A stretch of 64,000 nucleotides of DNA from WHSW01 sp963769945 (GCA_963769945.1 CAVYOA010000010.1:1-64000), one strand, 5' to 3'; shown: positions 37,516-46,680, counted from the stretch's first letter. Notes: generated by a model not told the origin, from the letters alone. Program-made: numbers and translations.

Positions 37516-38715
37516 CGCCGGCACCTGACCGAACGCCGCGAGATTGCGGCGCATCCGCACGGTGGTTCCCGCCGTGGCCCGGTCGATGTCCACCTCGTCC
37601 ATCAACTCCTCGATCAATCCTAGACCCGCGGCCCTGCGAGCCCGAGCGCGGTGCCCGCCAGCTGCCGAAGTCGCGAACCCGCACCTCGACGCCGGTGTCG
37701 TTGCGCCGCGCCTCGACCAGGTAGGAGGCCTCGCCCGGCGGGTAGGCGTGAGCGATGGCGTTGGCGCTTGCCTCGCCGCAGGCGACCAGCGCCTCGTACG
37801 CTTCCGCGTCGCTGGCGCCGACCGCGCGCAGCCAACGCCCCAGTGCCCGGCGCATCTGCGCCAGCGATTCGGGTTCGGCGCGCAGCGTGATCTCCATCCG
37901 CTCCAGGGTCACCGGCTCGAGGCGAACCGCCAACAGGGCGACGTCGTCGCGCGGCGCCGCCTCGCGAAAGCGCGCCTGCAGCAACGCCCCGCAGAGCTCG
38001 TCCGGGACCGCCGAGACACCGGCGGCGAACGCGCGCAGCCACTCCAGCCCCTCATCGAGCGAAGCGTCGGGACGCTCAACCAGTCCATCGGTGTAGAGAA
38101 GCACGGTCGAGCCCGCAATCAGCGGCACCGTCGACTCCTCGTAGTTGGGAAACGGCACGACCCCGAGCGGGCTGCCGGCCGGGCCCTCGGCGAAGTGGGC
38201 TTCTCCGGTGGGGCCGATGACCAGGACCGGAGGGTGCGCCGCCGTAGCGAGACGAAGCCGCCCTTCCTCGGGGTCGATGACGCCGTACAGCAGCGTCGCC
38301 ATCGGTCCGCCGGCGATCTCACGGGCGAACCCATTCATCCGCTCGAGCACGAGCGAGGGTCGCAGGCCGTCGAGCGCATAGGCCCGCAGCGCGTTTTGCA
38401 GACGGGCCATGCGGGCGGCCGCATCGAGACCGTGCCCGACGACATCGCCGATCGCGATTCCGGCCTGGCCGTCGCGCAGCGCGATCACGTCGTACCAGTC
38501 ACCTCCGACCTGGGCGTCGGCACTGCCGGCCACGTAGCGTGCGGACACGGACAGGCCGGCCAGCTCGGGCAGGCGCTCCGGAAGCAGGCTGCGCTGGAGT
38601 GTCTCGGCGACGGCCGCAACGTGCTCGACCTCCTCCGCCGCGCGGCGAAGCCCGTCGAGGGTGGCGCCGATGATCGCATCGCCGCCCGGGCGAACGTCAG
38701 CGTCTGCTCTGTCAT
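37512..38715 (-). CDS. SpoIIE-type PP2C phosphatase fused to an RsbW-like HATPase
   Basis: The PP2C domain: VAAVAETLQRSLLPERLPEL, VSARYVAGSADAQVGGDWYD, IALRDGQAGIAIGDVVGHGL (metal-binding Asp), LLYGVIDPEEGRLRLATAAH and LLYTDGLVERPDASLDEGLE. After about residue 260 a HATPase_c domain begins: ITLRAEPESLAQMRRALGRW, YEALVACGEASANAIAHAYP (N-box), VEVRVRDFGSWRAPRSGSQG (G1), then after an indel near 37640 GLIEELMDEVD and AGTTVRMRRNLAAFG. Phosphatase and kinase in one chain can both set the phosphorylation of the STAS partner encoded next. The N-terminus is uncertain: ATG 38715 (MTEQTLTFARAA) needs a frame correction to join the PP2C frame. Confidence 0.85.
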
Positions 38716-38839
38716 CGCCAGACAAGTCCCTGCGAGTGTAATCACGCCTGCAGGCGCCATCGCCGGCAGGACCCCCCAGGCGAAGCCGAAGATGCTGCGG
38801 TATTTTCTCGACTGACGCGTGGTCTAGCGTCAGCCAAAC

Positions 38840-39598
38840 ATGGAGGGCCAGCCGGCAAGCGCGATCCCACGCACGGCCGACCAGCTTCGCGACAGCCTTG
38901 CTCGACCGGAAGCAGGCCGGGCGGGGCAGGTCGCGGGCGAGCTCGCGGCCCTGCACGTCGTCCTGATCGAAGAGATCGGTCGCCGCGCCTCGGCGGCCCA
39001 AGACGACGACGCGCTGGTTTCATCGCTGGTCCGCCTCGCTGAGCAGTTCGGCTCGATCCAGGCGGAGTTCGCCGGCTTGATCGCATCCGCGGCGCCGATC
39101 CCAGGCGCCATGGCGAGCGGCGATGGCGCCGAGCTCGACGGCTGGCTTCGGACCCTGGCCGCAGGCCAGCAGCGCTACGGCGTCGGCTTCGCGCTCGCCT
39201 TGATCGAGGTCGACGGCCTCGAACTCCTCAGCGATGCCCACGGCCCGGAGGCCGCCGCGCGCATCCTCAAAGCTGTCGCTGGGGTGATCGAGCGCCAAGT
39301 GCGAAGCGCGGATCGTGCCTTCAAGCTTGAGGATGGCGAGTTCTACGTCGTCGCTCCGCAAACCAGCGCCGGACGGCTGATGCCGATGATCGAGCGGCTG
39401 GTCGAGCTGATCTACAACTCGCAGGCCTCGCAGGGGCCGCGGATCGCGATCAGCGCAGGCGTCGTCGATTGCCCGGCCGACGGTTCGACCGCCGACGAGC
39501 TGATCGCCAGCGCGCATGAAGCCGGCTACGCCGCCAAGGCCGCAGGCATCCCCGCCGCGCGTCTCGATCACCCGCCGGGCGACTTGCAAGATCCCTGA
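38840..39598 (+). CDS. Degenerate GGDEF-domain protein
   Basis: 252 residues from ATG 38840. The N-terminal half is helical (TADQLRDSLARPEAGRAGQV, LHVVLIEEIGRRASAAQDDD). From about residue 105 a diguanylate-cyclase fold is readable: RYGVGFALALIEVDGLELLS, GPEAAARILKAVAGVIERQV, RSADRAFKLEDGEFYVVAPQ, IERLVELIYNSQASQ, IAISAGVVDCPADGSTADEL and AHEAGYAAKAAGIP. The active-site loop reads EDGEF in place of GGDEF/GGEEF, so cyclase activity is unlikely. A role as a c-di-GMP or GTP-binding receptor, or as a scaffold, is inferred. It is divergent from the SpoIIE gene and upstream of two MerR-type genes. Confidence 0.8.
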   Translation: MEGQPASAIPRTADQLRDSLARPEAGRAGQVAGELAALHVVLIEEIGRRASAAQDDDALVSSLVRLAEQFGSIQAEFAGLIASAAPIPGAMASGDGAELDGWLRTLAAGQQRYGVGFALALIEVDGLELLSDAHGPEAAARILKAVAGVIERQVRSADRAFKLEDGEFYVVAPQTSAGRLMPMIERLVELIYNSQASQGPRIAISAGVVDCPADGSTADELIASAHEAGYAAKAAGIPAARLDHPPGDLQDP

Positions 39599-39671
39599 CG
39601 CGACCGAGCCAAACCTTGTCGAGGCTCCGAGAACCTGCTGAGATCCTCACAGGTTTCGGCCAAGGAATGAG

Positions 39672-40490
39672 ATGAGCGGGATCAGGATCAACGCAGCTGC
39701 GGAAATGCTCGGCGTCAGCGCCAGCACCCTGCGCAGCTGGGAGCGCCGGCTCGGCTACCCGCACCCGGGCCGCACGCCGGGCAACCACCGCCTCTATGAG
39801 TTGGCCGAGGTCGAAGCCCTGCGCGAAGCCCTGCGCGAGACCCAGAATATCTCCAGCGCCGTCGAAGTCGCCCGCCAGCGCGGACGCGGACCCGCGTCGG
39901 CCGCTCGGCTGATGGCCGCCTTCGACCGCTTCGATGAGGCCGCTGCCGACCGCGAGCTGGAGGAGAGCCTCGCCGTTCGCTCCGTCGAGCGCAGCATCTC
40001 GGAGCTGCTGCTTCCCGCGCTCGAGCTGGCCGAGCGCCGGCCGGACGGCGACGCCGAGCTCGAGCACGCGTGTCGCTGGTCGACCGGCTGGCTTCACCGT
40101 GCCCGTCGCCTGACGCCTGGTGCCTCCCGCCCCGAGGGCATCCTGCTGCTGGATTCAGGCTCGCCGCTGGGCGTCGAGGCGATTCAGGTGCAGGCGCTCG
40201 AGCTCTTCCTGCGGCGCGCCGGACTGCGCGTGCTGCTGCTGTCCGCCGCTCTCGCAGAGGGTCGCTTTCGCAGCGCGCTGCGCGCGCTGCAGCCCGACGC
40301 GGTCGTACTCTGCGGCTCGGAGGCACGCCTCAACGTGCTCGGCGACCCGCTTCGGGCGCTGCGAACCGAGAATGGCCCCGCGCGACTGTACGGCTATCGC
40401 GCCGCGCGACTGGTGTCGGGACGCGACGGCCTGCCTTCTCTGGGCGATGAGCCCGCCCAAGCCACGCAGGCACTGCTCGAGAGCTTCTAA
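39672..40490 (+). CDS. MerR-family regulator with a B12-binding-like C-terminal domain lacking the cobalamin His
   Basis: HTH: IRINAAAEMLGVSASTLRSW, ERRLGYPHPGRTPGNHRLYE, LAEVEALREALRETQNISSA. The remainder resembles CarH/LitR photoreceptors: a helical cap (RSISELLLPALELAERRPDG, LEHACRWSTGWLHRARRL) and a Rossmann-like part (ILLLDSGSPLGVEAIQVQAL, ELFLRRAGLRVLLLSAALAE, RALQPDAVVLCGSEARL). At the position of the family motif E/DxHxxG the sequence is SGSPLGVEA with no His, so adenosylcobalamin cannot be ligated in the usual way. ATG 39672 follows AAGGAATGAG. It may control itself and the BldC-like gene downstream through the repeats at 40553. Confidence 0.85.
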   Translation: MSGIRINAAAEMLGVSASTLRSWERRLGYPHPGRTPGNHRLYELAEVEALREALRETQNISSAVEVARQRGRGPASAARLMAAFDRFDEAAADRELEESLAVRSVERSISELLLPALELAERRPDGDAELEHACRWSTGWLHRARRLTPGASRPEGILLLDSGSPLGVEAIQVQALELFLRRAGLRVLLLSAALAEGRFRSALRALQPDAVVLCGSEARLNVLGDPLRALRTENGPARLYGYRAARLVSGRDGLPSLGDEPAQATQALLESF

Positions 40491-40552
40491 GGGCTTCACG
40501 CCGCGGTCGGTGCGGAACCGGCGCCATCTCGCCGCGAGATCGGTAGAAAGAG

Positions 40553-40592
40553 TTGCGCAAGTTTTGTGCCAGTTGGCACAGGGTTGTGCAAG
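40553..40592 (+). promoter_or_regulatory. Cluster of four TTGnnCnAG repeats including a perfect palindrome
   Basis: TTGCGCAAG (40553), TTGTGCCAG (40564), TTGGCACAG (40573) and TTGTGCAAG (40584) form a run with 11-, 9- and 11-bp steps. The middle pair creates a perfect palindrome, GTGCCAGTTGGCAC. The run lies 140 nt upstream of the BldC-like start and 60 nt past the MerR gene. It has the look of a cooperative MerR/BldC-type operator. The rest of the 240-nt gap shows no gene. Confidence 0.6.
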
Positions 40593-40731
40593 GTGAAGCA
40601 GATTCGGCGGCGAAAACCTCCGCATCCCTTACCCGGGCTGCAGCGTCGCGCGATCGCTGCCGACAAACCCGGTACACCCGGTTCAGCATTAACTTCCGCA
40701 TTTTGGGCCAACTACCACCTCAGAGGAGACC

Positions 40732-40980
40732 ATGCAGACAACGACTCAGAGATTCTTCAACGTGAGCGAGGCGGCGGAGCTCCTCGGCGTCAGCGCGGCG
40801 TCGTTGCGCAAATGGTCCGACCAGGGCCTGCTCCCCGTCTATCGCACCCCTGGCGGCCAGCGCCGCTACGACCCGGTCGATCTCGATCAGTTCCTCGCCT
40901 CGATGCGCCAGCCGGCCGCGAGCGCGACGACCGCTGCCGTACCGCGCTACGGCCGCACCGCGAGCGCGATTACAGGCTGA
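40732..40980 (+). CDS. BldC-like small MerR-type DNA-binding protein
   Basis: 82 residues from ATG 40732 with CAGAGGAG 5 nt upstream. It is nearly all HTH: FFNVSEAAELLGVSAASLRK, WSDQGLLPVYRTPGGQRRYD, PVDLDQFLASMRQP, then a short Ala-rich tail. This is the BldC architecture, a MerR HTH without an effector domain. In Streptomyces BldC binds head-to-tail on direct repeats and controls the timing of development. It is followed 11 nt later by the HD-GYP gene, probably an operon. Confidence 0.88.
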   Translation: MQTTTQRFFNVSEAAELLGVSAASLRKWSDQGLLPVYRTPGGQRRYDPVDLDQFLASMRQPAASATTAAVPRYGRTASAITG

Positions 40981-40991
40981 ACCGCTCCACA

Positions 40992-42426
40992 GTGAGCCCT
41001 CACCCCACTGAGATGGACGAAGCAGGCCCGGACCGTCCGACGCCAACGGCGATCGCAGTCGAGGCTGCGATCCTCGCCGTCGTCGTCGCGATCTCGATCT
41101 GGCGCGCGGCCGACGCCGACTGGGACATGGCGCTGCTCGGCACCCTCGTCGTCCTCGGTGTCGCCAGCGATCTGCTGCGCATCGAAGTCCGCGCCCACCG
41201 CATCTTCGTCTCCGCCAGCTTCCTCGCGATCGTCCTCGCCGCCGTCTTCGCGGGCGTCGCTCCGGCCGTCGCGATCGGCGTGGTCACGATCCTCGCCAGC
41301 TGGGCGCGTGAGCGTTACCCGCGCGACTACCTGCTGATCAACGTCGTCACCTACGCAGCCTTTCCGCTGATCGCCGGTCTCGTCTTTCACGCGGTCAGCG
41401 ACGGTCTCGCGCTCGACCTACGGCTCCCCCGCGTTCTACTTGCTGGTCCTCGCCGTTTTCGTCCTGGCGTTGGTCGTCGACTTCAGCCTGATCGCGGGCT
41501 ACTCCTGCTACGTCGAGCGCTCGAGCTTCGCGACGAAAGTTCGCCGGGCACTGGTGCCGTTGTTGCCCTCCGAGCTCGCTTCGGCGCTGCTCACGGTCGC
41601 GATTGCGGTCGCCTACGTCGAGCTCGGGATCGGTGCGCTGGCGATGTTCGGAGCCGTGATCTTGGTCTTTCAGTACCTGGTCGGCGCCCTGCTCGTCTCG
41701 CAGGAGCGCGCCGACGAGCTCGAGGTCAGGGCCCGCCAGCTCGCCGGCTTCCAGGTCGCGCTGCTCTCGGCCCTGCTGCGCACGCTCGACCTGCGAGATC
41801 GGATGACGGCGCGCCACAGCGCCGCCGTCGCGCGCTACTCGCGCGAGATCGCAGCTCACCTCGGCTTCTCCGAGAGCGAGCAGGAGCTCGCCCATTCCGC
41901 CGGCCTTCTTCACGACATCGGCAAGTTCGTGCTCCCGGACGCGATCCTCAAGTCGGGCCGCCGGAAGCTCTCCGACGAGGAATGGGAGCAGATCAAGAAG
42001 CACCCCCACGAGGGCGCTCGGATCGTCTCCCAGATCGACGGCTATCAGCCGATCGGCGAGATCATTCTCGCCCACCACGAACGCGTCGACGGCACCGGCT
42101 ACCCGCGCCGGCTCAGCCACAACCAGATCCCGGCCGTGGCACGGATCGTTGCCGTCGCCGACACCTACGACGTGATCACGGCACGCGACACCTACCGCGA
42201 CCCGATCAGCTCCTACGACGCCGTGGTCGAGCTTCGCCGCGTTTCCGGAACCCAGCTGGACCCGCGCTTCGTCGAGGCGTTCATCGAGGTGCTCGACGGC
42301 AAGGATCTCGCGTATCGCCACGGCGAGGACGCCGACTTCGAGGCCGAACTGGCGCTCGACAAGCGCATCCACGACTACGTGACGGCATCGTCGCAGAGCC
42401 AGCGCGCTCCGCTAACGACCGCCTGA
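40992..42426 (+). CDS. Membrane HD-GYP domain phosphodiesterase, one frameshift
   Basis: The N-terminal half has about eight hydrophobic helices (AIAVEAAILAVVVAISIWRA, LLGTLVVLGVASDLLRIEVR, FLAIVLAAVFAGVAPAVAIG, FYLLVLAVFVLALVVDFSLI), a MASE-like sensor. After the helix ending ARQLAGFQVALLSALLRTLD come DRMTARHSAAVARYSREIAA, HD in HSAGLLHDIGKFVLPDAIL, KHPHEGARIVSQIDGYQPIG and the GYP box LAHHERVDGTGYPRRL, all canonical for a c-di-GMP phosphodiesterase. An indel near 41422 explains the split (GACCTACGG where a codon-completing base pair is missing). The start is GTG 40992 or ATG 41013. It is the only apparently active c-di-GMP enzyme in the window. Confidence 0.92.
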
Positions 42427-42469
42427 GGCGAACGTCCCGTCCCGCGTCGGGGACGCGGAGAAGTGCGAA

Positions 42470-42498
42470 CGCCGCCCGGCAGTACGGCCCGGGCGGCG
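42470..42498 (+). terminator. Hairpin after the HD-GYP gene
   Basis: CGCCGCCCGG (42470-42479) pairs with CCGGGCGGCG (42489-42498) over a 9-nt loop, 44 nt past the HD-GYP stop. There is no T-run. A weaker stem (GCGTC-GGG-GACGC) precedes it at about 42445-42457. Confidence 0.5.
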
Positions 42499-42568
42499 AT
42501 GAAGCTGTGGCCTCAGCCCTTGCGGTAACCCATGGCTACCTCCCTCACGCTCAGTCTGCCGGGATCAG

Positions 42569-42613
42569 CAGAACTTACGAAAACCCCATGACAGAACTTA
42601 CGAAACCCCCATG
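42569..42613 (+). repeat. 22-bp near-perfect direct repeat upstream of the MFS gene
   Basis: CAGAACTTACGAAAACCCCATG (42569-42590) is followed one base later by the same sequence with a single A-to-C change (42592-42613). Two weaker AACTT units occur at 42615 and 42645. The block is strikingly AT-richer than its surroundings. It lies 97 nt before the transporter start and could be an operator; no gene is evident in the 280-nt gap. Confidence 0.6.
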
Positions 42614-42709
42614 GAACTTGAGGGACCTTACACAACATTGAGAGAACTTGTAAAAAGATCTCGCGCGCTTGCAACGTCCTGCAACCGCAGGAAGTAACTT
42701 CGAGCGCCG

Positions 42710-44002
42710 ATGGCAGCAGCGCTCCGCCCCCTCCGCCTACCGGGGTTTCCCAACCTCGGGCTCGCGTACTTCGTCAACGAGTTCGGCAACTGGCTCGGAG
42801 AGATCGCGCTCGCGATCCTGGTCTTCGACCAGACGGGGAGCCCGATGGCAACCGCGGCGCTGTTCTTCGGCATGCATTTCACCCCGGCGATCCTTGGCCC
42901 ACCGATCGTGGCCAGGCTCGACGCGGCGCCGGCACGGCTGGTCCTGCCGAGCCTCTATGCGGCCGAGGCGGCGGCATTTGCCTTGCTCGCGCTGTTGGCC
43001 GCCGATTTCTCGCTGGTCGCGATCCTCGTCCTGGCGACGTTCGACGGCTCGATCGCGTCGGCGGCAAGAGCCCTGACTCGGGCATCGGCCGCTGCCGTGC
43101 TCGCCCCCGCGGGGCAGCTTCGCGAGGGCAACGCGCTGCTCAACATCGCCTTCACCGCCGGCGCCGCCGGCGGGCCGGCGATCGCTGGAGTGGTGGTCGC
43201 CGGCGCCGGAGTTCAGACGGCGTTGCTGGCCGACGCCGCCTCATTTCTGGCGGTGGCCGTGCTGCTGGGCTTCACCCGTAGGCTGCCGAACCCCGACGCC
43301 GACCCCGACGAGGCCGAAGACGACTGGCGCCAGCGCCTTCGCAGCGGCCGCGAGTACGTCCGCTCGCGACCGGCGCTGGGGCGCCTGCTCGGTGCCCAGG
43401 GGCTGGCCTTCATCTTCTTCGCCCTCGTCGTTCCGATCGAGGTCGTGTTCGCGAAGGAGACCCTCGATGCCGGCGACGCCGGTTACGGCGCCCTGCTGGC
43501 AAGTTGGGGCGTAGGCATGGTCGTGGGCAGCCTCGCCTTCACCGCTCTCGGCAAGATCGGACTGCGCTCGTTGCTCGTCTACTCCACCGCGGCGATCGGC
43601 GTCGCCTACCTCGCCACCGCCGTCTCGCCCACCCTGGCCTTCGCCTGCATGGCATCGGTCGTCGGTGGCCTCGGCAACGGTGTGCAGTGGATCGCGCTCG
43701 TCACCGCCGTTCAGGAGCTGACGCGCGCCGCCTACCAGGCGCGCGTCCTATCGCTGCTCGAGGCGCTGGCCAGCGCCATGCCGGGCGTCGGGTTCCTGCT
43801 CGGCGGCGCGATCGCGTCCCTTTTCGAGCCCCGCCTCAGCTACGCGGTGGCCGGCGCCGGCGTCGTCGTCATCCTCGCCGCCGCGATCACCTTCCTGCGA
43901 AACGTCGACTGGACCCCGGAGCTCGACCAGGGAGAGTCGCCCGACGATGCAACTTCCGTTGCAGCAGGCGATTCCACGCGCCCGATACTCACCGGTTCCT
44001 AA
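42710..44002 (+). CDS. MFS transporter (drug efflux-like)
   Basis: 430 residues, intact. About twelve membrane segments: LGLAYFVNEFGNWLGEIALA, FHFTPAI-like loop, LLALLAADFSLVAILVLATF, GNALLNIAFTAGAAGGPAIA, LLGAQGLAFIFFALVVPIEV, GYGALLASWGVGMVVGSLAF, LLVYSTAAIGVAYLATAVSP, VVGGLGNGVQWIALVTAVQE and VVVILAAAITFLRNVDW. The arrangement resembles the MFS_3/enterobactin exporter-like group (NreB/EntS). Substrate unknown. The ATG at 42710 is preceded by TTCGAGCG, a weak ribosome site. It is flanked by a direct repeat upstream and the cell-wall gene downstream. Confidence 0.88.
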   Translation: MAAALRPLRLPGFPNLGLAYFVNEFGNWLGEIALAILVFDQTGSPMATAALFFGMHFTPAILGPPIVARLDAAPARLVLPSLYAAEAAAFALLALLAADFSLVAILVLATFDGSIASAARALTRASAAAVLAPAGQLREGNALLNIAFTAGAAGGPAIAGVVVAGAGVQTALLADAASFLAVAVLLGFTRRLPNPDADPDEAEDDWRQRLRSGREYVRSRPALGRLLGAQGLAFIFFALVVPIEVVFAKETLDAGDAGYGALLASWGVGMVVGSLAFTALGKIGLRSLLVYSTAAIGVAYLATAVSPTLAFACMASVVGGLGNGVQWIALVTAVQELTRAAYQARVLSLLEALASAMPGVGFLLGGAIASLFEPRLSYAVAGAGVVVILAAAITFLRNVDWTPELDQGESPDDATSVAAGDSTRPILTGS

Positions 44003-44178
44003 CGCTTCGCTAGTCTCACGCCCAGCCAACTCCCTGCAAATCCAGTCCTTCGAGATCATCACGGGCCGGGAATCGGGGGCCATCGGCGGCGGGCGTCAAC
44101 GCCGCTTTCGCCAGGGGCGAATCACAGCGCCGCCAACAGGCGCGAGCCTTGAAAGGCCACCCCATCGACGCCCGCGAC

Positions 44179-45196
44179 ATGCGCTTCACGCGACCGAGAA
44201 CGAACACCCGCCTTTGCGTCCACCGAGCCTTGGGGCTGGCGGCGCTGGTGAGTGCGCTCGCTATCGGGGTCGCCCAGTCGGGCGCCGCCGGGATCGAACA
44301 GCTTCGGGCGCAGATCGCCGATGCCCGTGACGAGGCCCAGGCCCTCGCGCAACAGATCGACTCCGCGACGGCCGCCCTCGCTGCCGCGCAGGAGCGCGCC
44401 ATCGCAGCCGCGCGGGAGGAAGCACGGCTGACCGCGGTTCTGGCGCGTGGCCGCGAGCGTGAAGCTCGGCTCGAGGCCAGCCTCGGGCTCGCGATCGAGG
44501 AACTTGCTGCGACGCGAGCCCGCTTCGGACGCTCCCAGGACGCCCTCGCCGATCGTCTCGTCGCGATCTATCGCAGTCCGATGCCCGACGCGACCTCACT
44601 CATGCTCGAGGCCGACGATTTCGACGATCTCGCGACGCGCAGCGAATACCTGAGCCGGATCGAGGATGCCGACGCCTCCCTGGTCAGCCGGGTGCGCACG
44701 ATGCGCGCGCAGGTCGCCGCGCACCTGGTCGAGGTCGAAGCCGCCGAGCAACGCACGCAGGCGTTCAACGAACGCGTGCTCAGCGCCCGCGACGAGATCG
44801 CCGCGGCTGCGCGCCGACGCAGAAGCTGAATCGGCCTCTCTCGCCAGCCTGCGCGAGCAGCGTGAGACCGCCGTCGAGAGCCTCCAAGCCCAGGTGGGCA
44901 AGTGGACCGACCGGGTGCAGCGGCTCGAGCGCATCTCAGAACGTCAGGCGCGAGCGCAGGTCGGCGAGTGGTTCGGCGACTGGGCGATTCCGGAGTCGAT
45001 CGTGATCTGCGAGTCGGGCGGCAACTGGGACGCGGTCAACCCGAGCTCGGGCGCAGGCGGCGCCTATCAGATCCTGCCTTCGACCTGGGAGCTCTACGGC
45101 GGCGAGGGCGAGCCCCAAGACGCCTCCCCGGCCGAGCAATCCGAGATCGCCGCCCAGATTTGGGCCGATTCGGGCGAAGCAGCCTGGGTCTGCTGA
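44179..45196 (+). CDS. Secreted coiled-coil cell-wall protein with lysozyme-like (Rpf/transglycosylase) C-terminus, one frameshift
   Basis: ATG 44179 begins MRFTRPRTNTRLCVHRALGL and a signal peptide (AALVSALAIGVAQSGAAG). A long coiled coil follows (IEQLRAQIADARDEAQALAQ, IAAAREEARLTAVLARGRER, FGRSQDALADRLVAIYRSPM), as in PcsB/CwlO-type hydrolase regulators. After an indel near 44815 it continues SLREQRETAVESLQAQVGKW and ends in a lysozyme-like domain: WAIPESIVICESGGNWDAVN, GAGGAYQILPSTWELYGGEG, AEQSEIAAQIWADSGEAAW. The Glu of ICESGGNW is the predicted catalytic residue, as in Rpf-type muralytic enzymes. It likely remodels peptidoglycan at division. Confidence 0.85.
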
Positions 45197-45237
45197 ATCG
45201 TGGACGCGGGCGCCTGCGCCGCGCGATTCGCGCTTTC

Positions 45238-45391
45238 TTAGCCTTCGGGGGGTTGGCGTTTCGCGAGTGAGAACGCCGATCGCGAGCGCGAGCACGGCGA
45301 ACACGCCTCCGGCGAGCTTGATCTGCCTGCCGAATTGAAACCAGGCCATGCGGACGACGAGACGGCCGATGTGTTCGTAGATGACGGACAT
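45238..45391 (-). CDS. Small single-pass membrane protein
   Basis: ATG 45391 has an excellent ribosome site (AAGGAG, 7-nt spacing). The product reads MSVIYEHIGRLVVRMAWFQF, GRQIKLAGGVFAVLALAIGV, a single membrane helix. Without correction the frame runs on antisense to the cell-wall gene. A one-base change near 45270 gives an ending KRQPPEG with a stop at 45238, giving about 50 residues. It lies 25 nt downstream of argG on the same strand and is probably co-transcribed. Function unknown. Confidence 0.6.
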
Positions 45392-45415
45392 GCAGTAGCT
45401 CCTTGATCGTTTCGT

Positions 45416-46680
45416 CTACCCGCGATCGCGGTTGCGAACCCGATGCGCGAGACGGCTTTGCAGTGTGAACAGCTCGATGAACCCCGGGCTCGCATCCTGG
45501 CTGAATTCGCCGCCGGACTCGCCGAAGCTGGCGAGCGACTGGTCGTAGAGGGCATACGGCGAGCTGCGCGCGACGACCGTCGCCGAACCCTTGTAGAGCT
45601 TCATCGTCACCTCGCCGGTGACGTGGGCGTTGGCGGATTCCATGAACGCGTCGAGGTCCTCGCGCAGCGGCTCCAGCCAGAGCCCGGCGTAGGCGAGGTA
45701 TGCCCACTTGTCCTCGAGCGTGCGCTTGAAGTTGTTCTGATGGATGGTCGAGACGAGCTTTTCGAGCTCGCGATGAGCGGGCAGGATCAGCGCCGCCGCG
45801 GGCACCTCGTAGATGTCTCGCACCTTGAGGCCGACGATGCGGTCCTCGATGTGGTCGACGATGCCGGCGCCGTGGCTTGCACCGAGCTCGCCCGCTCGCT
45901 CGATCAGGTCGACCAGCCCGAGTCGCTTCGCCGTCGATCGCAACCGGACAACCCGCTGTCGAAGCCGATTCGCACGTACTGCGGTTCGTCCGGAGCGTCC
46001 TCGGGACGCGTGACGAGTTGGAAGACGTCGTCGGGAGTCGGCTCGGCCAGGTCCTCGATCGAACGGCCCTCCGAGGAGCGGCCCCAGAGGTTGTCGTCGA
46101 TCGAGTACGGCGCCGCAGCCTCGTTTGCACCCTTGATCGGGATCCGGTGCTCGCGCGCATAGGCGATCTCCTCCTCGCGGCCCATCTTCCACTCGCGCAC
46201 CGGGGCGAGCACCCTGAGCTCGGGATCGAGCGTGGCGATCGTGCCGTCGATCCGTACCTGGTCGTTGCCCTTGCCGGTGCAGCCGTGGGCGATCGTGTCG
46301 CAGCCGCTGGCACGAGCGTGCTCGACGGCAAGCCGCGCGATCAGCGGACGGGCCAGGGCGGTGAAGAGCGGATAACCGCCGCCGTAGAGGGCGTTTGCCT
46401 TGATCGCGGGCAGAACGTAGTCACGAGCGAAGACCTCGCGTGCATCGGCGCGAAACGTCTCGATCGCGCCGAGGTCTCGGGCCTTGCCGAGGACGACGTC
46501 CCAGTCCTCGCCCGGTTGCCCGAGGTCGACGGTGAGGGTCACCACCTCCGCCCCGTAGCGCTGCTGGATCCAATGCAGCATCACCGAGGTATCGAGGCCG
46601 CCCGAATACAGCAGCAGCACCCGGCCGACCTGGTCGGGGTCAGCCTGATAGCTGGCTATGCGTGGCGCGTCCGTGCTCAT
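45416..46680 (-). CDS. argG: Argininosuccinate synthase, frameshifted
   Basis: Joins citrulline and aspartate with ATP in arginine synthesis. The PP-loop is VLLLYSGGLDTSVMLHWIQQ. Further motifs are FTALARPLIARLAVEHARAS, IAHGCTGKGNDQVRIDGTIA, REEEIAYAREHRIPIKGANE, PYSIDDNLWGRSSEGRSIED, VGLKVRDIYEVPAAALILPA, TIHQNNFKRTLEDKWAYLAY and SVNAHV-type NAHVTGEVTMKLYKGSATVV. Two extra bases about 25 nt apart near 45955 and 45925 break the frame (GTTGTCCGG for GTTGCCGG, and GGG for GG). With correction the gene reads through DGEATRLVDLIERAGELG. The ATG 46680 start gives about 420 residues. Confidence 0.95.

Noticed and set aside
37544..38815. 423-residue plus-strand open frame opposite the SpoIIE gene
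   Set aside because: Antisense shadow; the minus strand has PP2C and HATPase motifs.
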